Assembly: GCA_041665165.1 (NCBI GenBank)
Contig: JBAYJJ010000037.1
Coordinates: 1 to 13,019, forward strand
DNA from: MWCR01 sp041665165
Lineage (GTDB): Bacteria; Patescibacteriota; Patescibacteriia; 2-12-FULL-60-25
Length of the DNA stretch: 13,019 nt
Reading direction: 5' to 3'
Shown here: piece by piece, positions 4,275 to 10,952 of the stretch
How the letters are laid out: every line of letters begins with the position of its first letter
Numbering within the stretch: position 1 is the first letter of the stretch
Translations under genes and position numbers: made by a program
The notes under the pieces: model-generated
What the model saw: only the letters and a program-made list of their open reading frames with translations
Told to the model about the DNA's origin: nothing
Database searches by the model: none

Positions 4275-6995
4275 AGCGACCAAGCCATAGTTTGCAATGT
4301 TTGCGGAGGCGATCCGCGGACCTCCAGGAATTGCCCGAATTGCAAGGGCGCAGGCGTTGGCATCGCCAGCAACGAAGGCTTTTTGGTTTGGGGACGAAGA
4401 ATAGATGATTTTTCCATCAAAGTCCGCAAGTTCAGGGTCCAGGTCAATTCGATTTTCCATTATGCCATCTTGTTGCTGACGGTTTTGTGCTTGGGAGTCT
4501 TTTTATGGAATGCAATCGGGCATTACAGCTATCAGGACGTCAGCACACTGGCTTTTTGGACAAGCGGTTTGTGGTTCGTGAATTTTTTCTATGCTGCTGT
4601 GCTCTTGGCCGCGTTTTTCGTGTTCCGCATGAACGAATTTACGGAAACGACAAAGACGCTGCCTAACTGGCTGCCTTCGTACAACGTACAACGTACAACG
4701 TACAACGTGGTACGTGGTACGAAGTACGAGGTACGAGGTGGGATAGCGGTTGACGTCTCAGACTACTATTCACCCCAGGCGCTGGAGATCGTGGAAAATG
4801 CTTTTAAGATCGCCAAAGACTTGGGGCGCGTGGAAATTTCGCCTGAGATCATCTATGCTTCGGTGCTGGCCAGCCATTCCGGGTCTTTGTTCATGGCCAG
4901 ATTAGGCATGTCTTTTGATAAAATCAAAGAACCTTTGGTCAAACTCATGATGATGTCATCGGCTGGCGCACCGCCTATTGAGTTTTCCAAAGAATCAAAG
5001 CGCGCCTTGGCCTTGGCTTATGAGCGGGCTGACGGAACGCATCGCAAGTATGTGTCGGCCATGGAAGTTTTTCTTCAGGTGTTTTTGGAGAGCCAAAAAC
5101 TGCAGGACATGCTGGACAGGCTGGGTTATCCGCCGGGCCACATCACAAAAGTCGCTGAATGGATTTTGATGCAAGACCAAATGCGCGAGGATCAGGAAAG
5201 ATTTGCGCAGCTGGCGAAGTTCAAACCAAAGAACGTGATGAACAGGGCCATGACAGCCCAGCAGACATCGCTCTTGGACCGCTTCAGCGAATATTTGACC
5301 ATGCTGGCTTTGCATGGGTATGTGCCGCCCATGGTGGGCAATAAAAAAATAATGGATGACTTGCTGCGCGCCATTGAAAGCGGAAATCGCGCTGTTGTCT
5401 TGGTCGGCGAAACCGGTTCTGGCAAAGCCGCAGTCGTAGAGCAGTTGGCCAGGATGATGGTTGAGGAAAGCGTGCCAGAAGTGATGTTTGACAAGCGCTT
5501 AGTGTCTGTTGATTTGGCTCAGGTGGTGGCCGCAGGCGAAGCAGGCCTTGCAGCTGAGAGGTTGATCAGCATGCTGCGCGAAGTCCAATCATCAGGCAAT
5601 ATCGTGCTGGCATTGTATGGAATCGAGGCTTTGGTGGGCGGCGGCCGCGGGCCCATGGATCTGGCCGAGACTTTCGCATCTGAAATAGACAAGAATAATT
5701 TCATTATTGTCGCGACGACCACGCCAGGCGCCTGGACCCAGTATCTTGAGCGGCGCAGCCTTGGCAAAAAATTGACCAAGGTTGTTGTGCCTGATGCTGA
5801 CTTGGAGCAAACCATCCGCGTGCTCATGGCCAGGTCTGGAGCGATTGAATATCAAAACAAAGTTTTCTTTTCTTACGCGGCTTTGGACAAGGCAGCCAAT
5901 CTGGCTTTGCGCTATCTGCATGACTTGGCTGCGCCGGCCAATGCCATAGGCGTGATCAAAGAAGCGGCTGTGATGGCCAAAAACCAAAGAGGGGAAATGA
6001 CTTTCGTGAGCGCTGAGGATGTGGCCAAGATCGTGCATGACAAGACCAATATCCCGGTTGAGATGGTGAGCAAAGAAGAATCGCAAAAGCTTTTGACTTT
6101 GGAGGATCGCATGCATGGCCGCATTATCGGGCAAGACGAGGCAGTGGTCGCAGTCGCGCGCTCGATTAGGCGGGCCAGGGCAGAACTGCGCGAGGGCAAG
6201 CGCCCGATCGCCAACTTTTTGTTCTTGGGCCCGACAGGCGTGGGCAAGACCGAGTGCGCCAAGACTTTGGCCCAGGAATATTTCAGCGATGAGAATGCCA
6301 TGGTGCGCGTTGACATGTCTGAGTATCAGGATAAGTCGTCAGTGGACAGGATAATCGGCGCGCCAGGCGATGAGCGCGGCGGCTTGCTGACCGAAGCAGT
6401 GCGCAACAAGCCATTTACGATCGTCTTGCTGGATGAAATCGAAAAAGCGCATCCAGACATCCTCAATTTGTTCTTGCAAGTCATGGATGACGGGCGCTTG
6501 ACCGACGGCACAGGCCGCGTGATTGATTTTACGAACACGATCATCATCATGACTTCAAATGCCGGCACTTCATATATCCAGCACGCTGTGTCTGAGGGCA
6601 CTTCCATGGAAGTGATCAAGACCGGATTATTGGAGCGCGAACTGAAGGGCATCTTCAGGCCAGAGTTTTTGAACCGCTTTGACGCGATTATCGTGTTCAA
6701 GCCGCTTACTCGCGACCAAGTGGTGCAGATCGCCTGGCTCATGATCAACAAGATCGGCAAACAGCTGGAAGCCAAGGGCATCTCGTTCCGCGCGGACGAC
6801 AAGGCTGTGGAACAGTTGGCTGATGCCGGCTTTGATCCGCAGTTCGGAGCGCGCCCCCTGCGCCGTGTCATGCAGGATAGGGTAGAGACTCAATTGGCTG
6901 ACATCATCTTGAAGAACGAAGTGGAAAGAAAAGACACAATTGTGCTACAACCAGACGGCAGCCTACGGGTCGAGAAAACCCTCCCATTAATATAA
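4272..6995 (+). CDS. membrane-anchored Clp-family (ClpA/ClpC-like) double AAA+ ATPase, degenerate D1
   Basis: 907 residues. Order: a zinc-ribbon-like start with C8, C11, C21, C24; two membrane segments (about 60-82, 96-118) that would put both ends in the cytoplasm; a repeat-derived linker (136-157); a Clp_N-like helical domain (about 165-300); AAA+ D1 (about 335-570); and AAA+ D2 (about 605-880). There is no coiled-coil middle domain between the rings. D2 has intact Walker A GPTGVGKT (653-660), Walker B IVLLDE (717-722), sensor 1 TSN (761-763), the arginine-finger region FRPEFLNR (795-802) and sensor 2 GARPLRR (859-865). D1 looks dead: GETGSGKA lacks the Thr/Ser, the Walker B acidic pair reads YG (449-450), and the usual arginine fingers read KK (499-500). 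Both pore loops lack their aromatic residue; in D2 the GYVG segment is absent (GAPGDERGG, 696-704). No ClpP-docking LGF/IGL-type loop is seen. Family membership is sure; a normal unfoldase role is doubtful. Confidence 0.9.
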   Translation: MSDQAIVCNVCGGDPRTSRNCPNCKGAGVGIASNEGFLVWGRRIDDFSIKVRKFRVQVNSIFHYAILLLTVLCLGVFLWNAIGHYSYQDVSTLAFWTSGLWFVNFFYAAVLLAAFFVFRMNEFTETTKTLPNWLPSYNVQRTTYNVVRGTKYEVRGGIAVDVSDYYSPQALEIVENAFKIAKDLGRVEISPEIIYASVLASHSGSLFMARLGMSFDKIKEPLVKLMMMSSAGAPPIEFSKESKRALALAYERADGTHRKYVSAMEVFLQVFLESQKLQDMLDRLGYPPGHITKVAEWILMQDQMREDQERFAQLAKFKPKNVMNRAMTAQQTSLLDRFSEYLTMLALHGYVPPMVGNKKIMDDLLRAIESGNRAVVLVGETGSGKAAVVEQLARMMVEESVPEVMFDKRLVSVDLAQVVAAGEAGLAAERLISMLREVQSSGNIVLALYGIEALVGGGRGPMDLAETFASEIDKNNFIIVATTTPGAWTQYLERRSLGKKLTKVVVPDADLEQTIRVLMARSGAIEYQNKVFFSYAALDKAANLALRYLHDLAAPANAIGVIKEAAVMAKNQRGEMTFVSAEDVAKIVHDKTNIPVEMVSKEESQKLLTLEDRMHGRIIGQDEAVVAVARSIRRARAELREGKRPIANFLFLGPTGVGKTECAKTLAQEYFSDENAMVRVDMSEYQDKSSVDRIIGAPGDERGGLLTEAVRNKPFTIVLLDEIEKAHPDILNLFLQVMDDGRLTDGTGRVIDFTNTIIIMTSNAGTSYIQHAVSEGTSMEVIKTGLLERELKGIFRPEFLNRFDAIIVFKPLTRDQVVQIAWLMINKIGKQLEAKGISFRADDKAVEQLADAGFDPQFGARPLRRVMQDRVETQLADIILKNEVERKDTIVLQPDGSLRVEKTLPLI
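4678..4740 (+). repeat. GTAC heptamer repeat inserted in frame in the Clp-type ATPase
   Basis: Nine consecutive heptamers in one phase: four CGTACAA, two CGTGGTA, then CGAAGTA, CGAGGTA, CGAGGTG. The second half is nearly the reverse complement of the first. It is 63 bp long, exactly 21 codons, and encodes the linker between the second membrane segment and the Clp_N-like domain. The same family occurs between ybaB and recR (10570-10640). Confidence 0.85.
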
Positions 6996-7020
6996 AAACC
7001 CTTGTCATGCTGAACCCTCT

Positions 7021-7131
7021 TGTCATCTTGAGCGAAATGAGTTCGACGAATGCAGTCGAAAGATCTGGCTTGATCAGTAATACAGAACGACCCAGATCCT
7101 TCGACTCCGTCCAACTCCGCTCAGGATGACA
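7021..7131. repeat. long inverted repeat of the TGTCATCCTGAGCG type
   Basis: Left arm 7021-7068 begins TGTCATCTTGAGCG and ends AGATCTGG. Right arm 7092-7131 begins CCAGATCC and ends CTCAGGATGACA. The arms pair over most of their length with a 23-base loop, and a partial extra copy (TGTCATGCTGA) starts at 7004. Repeats with this wording are familiar from intergenic regions of many unrelated bacterial genomes; that statement is from memory. It fills the gap between the Clp-type ATPase and the sugar transferase gene and could act as a transcription barrier. Confidence 0.8.
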
Positions 7132-7133
7132 AA

Positions 7134-7139
7134 TATAGT
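7134..7139 (+). promoter_or_regulatory. possible -10 box of the sugar-phosphate transferase gene
   Basis: TATAGT lies directly after the inverted repeat and six bases before the ATG at 7146, the same leaderless spacing as at 3722 and 3760. There is no -35 match and no Shine-Dalgarno site. Confidence 0.4.
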
Positions 7140-7145
7140 AATTAT

Positions 7146-8243
7146 ATGGATATTTATTCTTTAGTCATGTATGGACTGGCGATTCTCGTCGGAAGTTTTT
7201 TGCTTTCCTATCTTTTTTCCATTGCCTCAAGGCGTTTTGCCATCAAGATCAATGCTGTGGACGTACCCAGGGTGGCCAGGAAAATCCACAAGCAGCCGAT
7301 TCCGCTTTTGGGCGGATTGGGGATTGGGCTTGCGATTTTGATTGGCTGCTTTATTCTGGCCTTTAACGGCTGGATTATTTTGCCCAAACTCACGGAATAT
7401 CAAATAATCGGTTTTGCGATCGGCATCATTATTTTGAATATTGGAGGTTTGTTGGACGATAAGTATGACCTCAAGCCCTGGAAAAGCATTTGGTTTCCTG
7501 TTGCGGCTGCTCTGATCGTGATTGTTACTGGCACGACCATCGAACACATCACAAGCCCTGGTACTTTATCTGCTTTTTATTTGAATTGGGCAACTTGGAA
7601 ACTTGGGGCAGTCACTATTTCTTTCCCTGCAGACTTGTTGACGTTTGTTTGGCTCATGGTGGCCATGTACGCGACTAAGATCACGGATGGCTTGGATGGA
7701 TTGGTCGCTGGCATCACTGTCATCGGAGCAGCCATGGTCGGTGCTTTGTCTGCCATGCCCACTTTTTATCAGCCCTCGTCAGCTTTGCTGGCTGCCACTG
7801 TCGCTGGTTCGTATCTTGGATTCTTACCGAAGAATTTCCATCCAGCTAAACAATTCTTGGGCGAGGGCGGCAGTACCATGGCTGGTTTTTGCTTGGGATT
7901 CTTGGCTATCGTGTCCAGCGCCAAAGTCGCTATTGCCTTAGTCGTGCTCGGCATCCCCATAGCGGACGTGTTTTTCGTGGCTTTGCGCAGGATATTGCAG
8001 CACAAATCCCCGTTCAGCGGCGACAAATCCCATTTGCATTTCAGGTTATTGGATGCAGGCCTGCCGCACAGCAGGACTGTCTTGCTTTTGTGGCTCGTCT
8101 CGGCCGTGGCTGGCACAGCAGCTTTGTTTTTGCAGACGCGCGGAAAAATATTTTTGATTTTATTGCTTGCGATTTTAACTCTGCTTGTTTCTTGGTTTGC
8201 GGACAAGCGCATCCGCGAGCGCAACAATCAAAATGCGAAATAA
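7146..8243 (+). CDS. polyprenyl-phosphate sugar-1-phosphate transferase (WecA/TagO/MraY fold)
   Basis: 365 residues with about ten membrane segments. This superfamily moves a sugar-1-phosphate (usually GlcNAc-1-P or MurNAc-pentapeptide-1-P) from UDP to undecaprenyl phosphate at the inner face of the membrane, the first step of a surface glycan or cell wall unit. Visible motifs are PLLGG (53-57), the Mg-binding DD pair GLLDD (101-105), KITDGLDGL (178-186), FLGEGGS (237-243) and the late loop KSPFSGDKSHLHFRLL (287-302). Two changes are notable: the usual Asn three residues before DGLDGL is Lys178, and the usual Asp of the GDxGS motif is Glu240. The overall wording is closer to WecA/TagO than to MraY, so an envelope polysaccharide role is more likely than peptidoglycan. 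It overlaps the DUF192 gene by 11 bases and probably forms a two-gene unit. Confidence 0.88.
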   Translation: MDIYSLVMYGLAILVGSFLLSYLFSIASRRFAIKINAVDVPRVARKIHKQPIPLLGGLGIGLAILIGCFILAFNGWIILPKLTEYQIIGFAIGIIILNIGGLLDDKYDLKPWKSIWFPVAAALIVIVTGTTIEHITSPGTLSAFYLNWATWKLGAVTISFPADLLTFVWLMVAMYATKITDGLDGLVAGITVIGAAMVGALSAMPTFYQPSSALLAATVAGSYLGFLPKNFHPAKQFLGEGGSTMAGFCLGFLAIVSSAKVAIALVVLGIPIADVFFVALRRILQHKSPFSGDKSHLHFRLLDAGLPHSRTVLLLWLVSAVAGTAALFLQTRGKIFLILLLAILTLLVSWFADKRIRERNNQNAK

Positions 8244-8700
8244 GATATTTTTTCTGATATTTGGAGTCCTGACTATCGGGTCAGCTTTATTCATTGGCCG
8301 ATCTTACCTGCGGGATTTTGTTTTTGCGCAAACCAAAACAACGCGCGTGCAGATCAAAGGCACGATCCTGCAGGCTGAAGTCATGCAAACAGAAGCTCAG
8401 CGCGAAAAAGGTTTGTCTGGCCGCGCGACTTTGGGCATGGATAAGGCCATGCTGTTCGTCTACCCAAAACCGACCACTCCGGTATTTTGGATGGAGGGCA
8501 TGCGTTTTCCTTTAGATATAATTTTCATCAGCAAGGGCAAGATCATTGAAGTCGTCAAAGAAGCAATGCCGCCCATGCCAGAACAAGTGCGCAAGACATA
8601 TTCGCCGCCAGCGTCTATTGATTGGGTGCTTGAGGTCAACGCTGGATTGTCAGACAGGCAAGAGTGGAAAGTGGGGGACAAGGTTACACTCGCGCCTTGA
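8233..8700 (+). CDS. DUF192 family protein with N-terminal membrane anchor
   Basis: 155 residues. The ATG at 8233 is chosen because it gives a charged tip (MRNK) followed by a hydrophobic anchor or signal segment (about 5-24). An upstream start at 8185 would put an unconserved stretch in front of it. The DUF192 domain (COG1430) fills about 35-150 and shows its three hallmark blocks: REKGLSGR, FWMEGMRFPLDIIFI and VLEVNAGLSDRQEWKVGD. No biochemical role is established for the family; the domain is usually outside the cytoplasm or membrane-tethered, which fits. The 11-base overlap with the sugar transferase gene suggests coupled translation. The stop TGA is part of the -35 box of the next promoter. 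Confidence 0.9.
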   Translation: MRNKIFFLIFGVLTIGSALFIGRSYLRDFVFAQTKTTRVQIKGTILQAEVMQTEAQREKGLSGRATLGMDKAMLFVYPKPTTPVFWMEGMRFPLDIIFISKGKIIEVVKEAMPPMPEQVRKTYSPPASIDWVLEVNAGLSDRQEWKVGDKVTLAP

Positions 8701-8758
8701 CGACTTTAATCTTTAGCATTACTTTTAGGTCGCTAAACGCACATTCCAGCCAAGGAGG
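8697..8758 (+). promoter_or_regulatory. promoter and strong ribosome site of the DUF5701-like gene
   Basis: TTGACG (8697-8702) and TACTTT (8720-8725) with a 17-bp spacer form a plausible sigma70-type promoter that begins inside the stop codon of the DUF192 gene. AAGGAGG (8752-8758) lies five bases before the ATG at 8764, the strongest Shine-Dalgarno site in the window. Confidence 0.65.
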
Positions 8759-8763
8759 GCGAC

Positions 8764-9414
8764 ATGCTTGGGAGTTCCCACAAAGCAATCAGGTTGGCAT
8801 ATTACTGCCAGTTGTTCACCAGACAGTCCAAGGTCTTTTTTGCAAAAGGGATTGATCGCGAGGCAAGCTGTGGAAGCGACGAGTTCATTCGGCAGCTTCA
8901 TGAGTTGAGCAGATTGCTGCACAAGATCGACGAAGCGACTGAAAAACAGATACCGTTCCTGATCGTGGTGCCGAACGCAATCGTGCCCATCAGCAAGCAA
9001 ATGGAACTGTTGGAGTACTCGGATAACAAGGGCGAGACCGACTTGCATGACGCAGGATTTCGGAGCTTGTATCTGGGCGCGTGCACAGACAGGCTCTATC
9101 TGGCCTACCACGTCAGGTCAGCCTCGGACTTTTTGGGCACTTCTTTTGACTTCAGCCGCGACGTGCTGGAGCGCGGGAGGTTCGGCCTGACAGCCGAGGA
9201 GGGCATTGCCTTGGCGTGCTACAATCCACCAGACATGTTCCTGGGTTTCCCGCGGAACTTGGTTGGATCTCGCTACGGCGAATCAAACGAAGTGCCTTAT
9301 CTTTTTGATCGTATGCTCGTGGATTCGGCCGGCCCGGGCCTGGCCGCTTGGCCTGAGAGCAAAAAGACTCATATTGCCTCCGTCTTCCCCGAGTGCGCTG
9401 GCCGCCTCTCTTGA
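8764..9414 (+). CDS. DUF5701-like protein of unknown function
   Basis: 216 residues, predicted soluble, no signal peptide or membrane segment. An N-terminal helical part (about 1-62) precedes an alpha/beta region beginning IPFLIVVPNAIVPISKQMELLE (64-84). Then come a conserved-looking block RFGLTAEEGIALACYNPP (139-156) and a C-terminal part with GSRYGESNEVPYLF. The order 'PFLIVVP', 'LTxEEGIAL', 'GSRYG..VPYL' matches what I remember of DUF5701 proteins, but the name is from memory. Unlike most genes here it has a canonical promoter, a strong Shine-Dalgarno site and its own terminator, so it is a free-standing unit. Its stop codon is inside the terminator. No function can be stated. Confidence 0.8.
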   Translation: MLGSSHKAIRLAYYCQLFTRQSKVFFAKGIDREASCGSDEFIRQLHELSRLLHKIDEATEKQIPFLIVVPNAIVPISKQMELLEYSDNKGETDLHDAGFRSLYLGACTDRLYLAYHVRSASDFLGTSFDFSRDVLERGRFGLTAEEGIALACYNPPDMFLGFPRNLVGSRYGESNEVPYLFDRMLVDSAGPGLAAWPESKKTHIASVFPECAGRLS

Positions 9415-9433
9415 CCCCAAAGGGGTCTTTTTT
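9413..9433 (+). terminator. Rho-independent terminator overlapping the stop codon
   Basis: GACCCC (9413-9418), loop AAA, GGGGTC (9422-9427), then six T (9428-9433). The TGA stop at 9412-9414 of the upstream gene contributes the first two bases of the stem. Confidence 0.9.
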
Positions 9434-9563
9434 AAACACCAAGATACAAAAACCAAACATCAAACAAACATCAAACACTCAAACATCGAAAAACTAAGTT
9501 AGCATTTTGGAGTTTTGGATATTGGAGTTTGTTTGGATCTTGTTTCTTGGTTTTTGGTGTTTA
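9433..9563. repeat. CCAAAC/GTTTGG-rich imperfect inverted repeat upstream of rplU
   Basis: The ends are perfect 10-bp inverted repeats, TAAACACCAA (9433-9442) and TTGGTGTTTA (9554-9563). Inside, the left half is made of CAAACAT-like units and the right half of TTTTGGA/GTTTGTT/TGGTTTT-like units, again close to a 7-bp period. The first half would read as a purine/C-rich strand and the second as its complement. No gene is present. Confidence 0.75.
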
Positions 9564-9571
9564 TAAACGCA

Positions 9572-9621
9572 AAAATGACCAAGCTTGGTTAGGGCAAATG
9601 GGGGGTTTGACAAAATGACCA
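9572..9621 (+). promoter_or_regulatory. direct repeat AAAATGACCA and palindrome upstream of rplU
   Basis: AAAATGACCA occurs at 9572-9581 and again at 9612-9621, exactly 40 bp apart. The second copy overlaps the -35 end and spacer of the rplU promoter. The first runs into a perfect 12-bp palindrome ACCAAGCTTGGT (9578-9589). This may be a protein-binding region, but it could be chance. Confidence 0.35.
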
Positions 9622-9633
9622 GGTTTGTATAAT
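9607..9633 (+). promoter_or_regulatory. promoter of rplU
   Basis: Perfect -35 TTGACA (9607-9612) and perfect -10 TATAAT (9628-9633), though with a short 15-bp spacer; TAATAT at 9630-9635 would give 17 bp. The start codon at 9645 is 11 bases after the -10, so the leader is very short and has no Shine-Dalgarno site. Confidence 0.7.
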
Positions 9634-9644
9634 ATATGCGCACT

Positions 9645-9956
9645 ATGTTTGCAGTCATTGCCACAGGCGGAAAGCAGTACCTGGCCAAGGTCGGGGAAGT
9701 GCTAACTGTTGAAAAACTTGAAGGCGTAAAAGGCGACGCTGTTTCTTTTGATAAAGTTTTGCTGGTTGCCGAGGAAGACGGCTCAAAAGTAGAGGTCGGC
9801 ACACCTAACCTTTCTACCACTGTCTCAGGCGAGATAATGTCCCAAGGCCGTGCAGAAAAGGTTGAGGTCGTTCACTACAAAGCAAAGGTGCGCCATAAAA
9901 AGCGCTCAGGCCACAGGCAGCCTTTCACCAAAGTGAAAATCACAAAAATCGGCTAA
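9645..9956 (+). CDS. rplU: 50S ribosomal protein bL21
   Basis: 103 residues, the normal bL21 size. bL21 binds 23S rRNA on the back of the large subunit. The start FAVIATGGKQYLAKVGEVLTVE, the central GTPNL, and the basic C-terminal block HYKAKVRHKKRSGHRQPFTKVKI are all characteristic. An ATG at 9636 is in frame, but the one at 9645 gives the family's usual MFAVI opening. In most bacteria rpmA (bL27) follows rplU; here rplU stands alone and converges on recR, with the two stop codons overlapping by four bases (9953-9956). Confidence 0.97.
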   Translation: MFAVIATGGKQYLAKVGEVLTVEKLEGVKGDAVSFDKVLLVAEEDGSKVEVGTPNLSTTVSGEIMSQGRAEKVEVVHYKAKVRHKKRSGHRQPFTKVKITKIG

Positions 9957-9971
9957 ACGCCGGTTTTTTTT
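9947..9971. terminator. bidirectional terminator shared by rplU and recR
   Basis: The stem AATCGGC (9947-9953) pairs with GCCGGTT (9959-9965) around loop TAAAC, with one G-U pair. Eight T follow on the plus strand (9964-9971) and the minus strand has five T on the other side. Both stop codons (TAA 9954-9956 plus; TAG 9955-9953 minus) lie in the loop edge. Confidence 0.75.
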
Positions 9972-10561
9972 CTGTTTATGAATGCGTCGGTAATCGTGGC
10001 CTCGTCCGCGTATTCTATTTGTGCGCCTGTTGGGATACCGCGGGCCAAGCGTGTGACAGAGACTGGCAGTTCGCCAAGTTGTCTTTGTAAATAAAGCGCA
10101 GTCGTGTCGCCGAGGATATCTGGGTCCAAAGCCAAAATAACTTCCTTGATGTTATTGGATGCATCCATAATCCGCTGGATTAGCCTGCTGATGGATAGTG
10201 TGTCTGGTGTTCTGCCCTCAATCGGATCAATCAAGCCGCCGAGCACATGGTATTTGCCCTGGAACACAGAGGCTTCTTCCATGACGCGCACATCTTGGCT
10301 CATGGCCACTACGCAAAGCTGGCCATTGGCGCGCCGCGGATCAGCGCAAATCGGGCAAGGATTTTTTTCAGTCCAGACCCCGCATGTTTGGCAGGATGAG
10401 ATCCTGTCTGACAAAGCAGCCAAAGCCTGGGAAAACAAAATAATGGTTGATTTGGGCTGGGCAGCCAGCCAATAAGCATAACGCAAAGCAGCGCGCGGCC
10501 CAACGCCCGGCAACCGGTCGAACATCCGCGCGAGTTCTTGAATTGCGCCTGGAGTTTGCAT
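9953..10561 (-). CDS. recR: recombination mediator protein RecR
   Basis: 202 residues from ATG at 10561. A start at 10597 would translate the adjacent GTAC repeat and is rejected. RecR works with RecO (and RecF) to load RecA on gapped single-stranded DNA. The order is right: helix-hairpin-helix region with RLPGVGPRAALRYAYWL, a zinc finger of four cysteines (CQTC, CPIC), the Toprim domain starting QLCVVAMSQDVRVME, EGRTPDTL, ALDPDILGDTTALYL, then the C-terminal ARGIPTGAQIEYADEATITDAF. It follows ybaB on the same strand, the classical ybaB-recR pair, with a repeat filling the gap. No Shine-Dalgarno site is seen. The stop lies inside the terminator shared with rplU. Confidence 0.96.
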   Translation of the reverse strand: MQTPGAIQELARMFDRLPGVGPRAALRYAYWLAAQPKSTIILFSQALAALSDRISSCQTCGVWTEKNPCPICADPRRANGQLCVVAMSQDVRVMEEASVFQGKYHVLGGLIDPIEGRTPDTLSISRLIQRIMDASNNIKEVILALDPDILGDTTALYLQRQLGELPVSVTRLARGIPTGAQIEYADEATITDAFINRKKTGV

Positions 10562-10569
10562 AACTAAAA

Positions 10570-10640
10570 CGTACATCGTACATCGTACAACGTACACCGT
10601 GAAATACGACGTGGTACGATGTACGTGGTACGAGGTACGA
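10570..10640. repeat. GTAC heptamer inverted repeat between ybaB and recR
   Basis: Ten heptamers in one phase from 10570: CGTACAT twice, CGTACAA, CGTACAC, a spacer pair, then TGGTACG, ATGTACG, TGGTACG, AGGTACG. The halves are reverse complements in outline. The unit is the same as in the insert at 4678-4740. The block runs from directly after the ybaB stop to eight bases before the recR start. Confidence 0.85.
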
Positions 10641-10952
10641 TCATTGTTTCATCATGTCCTGGATGTCTTTGGCCAGATCCAATCCGCCGATATCCTTCAT
10701 TTTGCCAGCCATGACTTTTTGCATTTTTTCCATGGCATCATTTATGCCGTCTTTGACTGCAACCTCAAGTTTGGCTTTGTCAGCCATAACATCCTCGGCA
10801 ATGCTGACTGCTGTGGCGCGTTGATTGCCATTTAAAGTTATCTTGACTTTGCCCCAGGCAGCCTCGCCCGTGACAGTCTCTTTTTCCAAGGCATTTTGGA
10901 CTTGTTTGGCGCGAGTGCGCAGATCTGAAAATTGCTTGAGTTTGTTGAACAT
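10641..10952 (-). CDS. YbaB/EbfC family nucleoid-associated protein
   Basis: 103 residues, typical for the family. YbaB/EbfC proteins are small dimeric DNA-binding proteins often encoded next to recR and dnaX and linked to recombination and nucleoid organisation. The sequence starts MFNKLKQFSDLRTRAKQVQ, passes through the conserved turn VTGEAAWGKVKITLNGNQRATAVSI (slightly altered from the usual GGG-containing form) and ends in a long amphipathic helix with AVKDGINDAMEKMQKVM. It is the upstream partner of recR. dnaX is not next to it here. The start ATG at 10952 directly follows a heptameric repeat. Confidence 0.93.
   Translation of the reverse strand: MFNKLKQFSDLRTRAKQVQNALEKETVTGEAAWGKVKITLNGNQRATAVSIAEDVMADKAKLEVAVKDGINDAMEKMQKVMAGKMKDIGGLDLAKDIQDMMKQ

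Noticed and set aside
5592..6134. Long minus-strand frame inside the Clp-type gene (also 6326-6871 and 5912-6316)
   Set aside because: These are shadows of a strongly coding GC-rich gene, have no recognisable domain and no promoter or ribosome signals.
7769..8227. Minus-strand frame of 152 codons inside the sugar transferase gene
   Set aside because: Antisense to a clear membrane enzyme; composition is explained by the complementary strand.
10104..10475. Plus-strand frame inside recR
   Set aside because: Antisense shadow of an unambiguous RecR coding region.
10562..10597. Longer RecR start at 10597
   Set aside because: The added residues are a translation of the GTAC heptamer repeat and are not part of the RecR family.
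10570..10640. GTAC repeat considered as a CRISPR array
   Set aside because: Units are 7 bp with no unique spacers, and the two halves are inverted, not direct.
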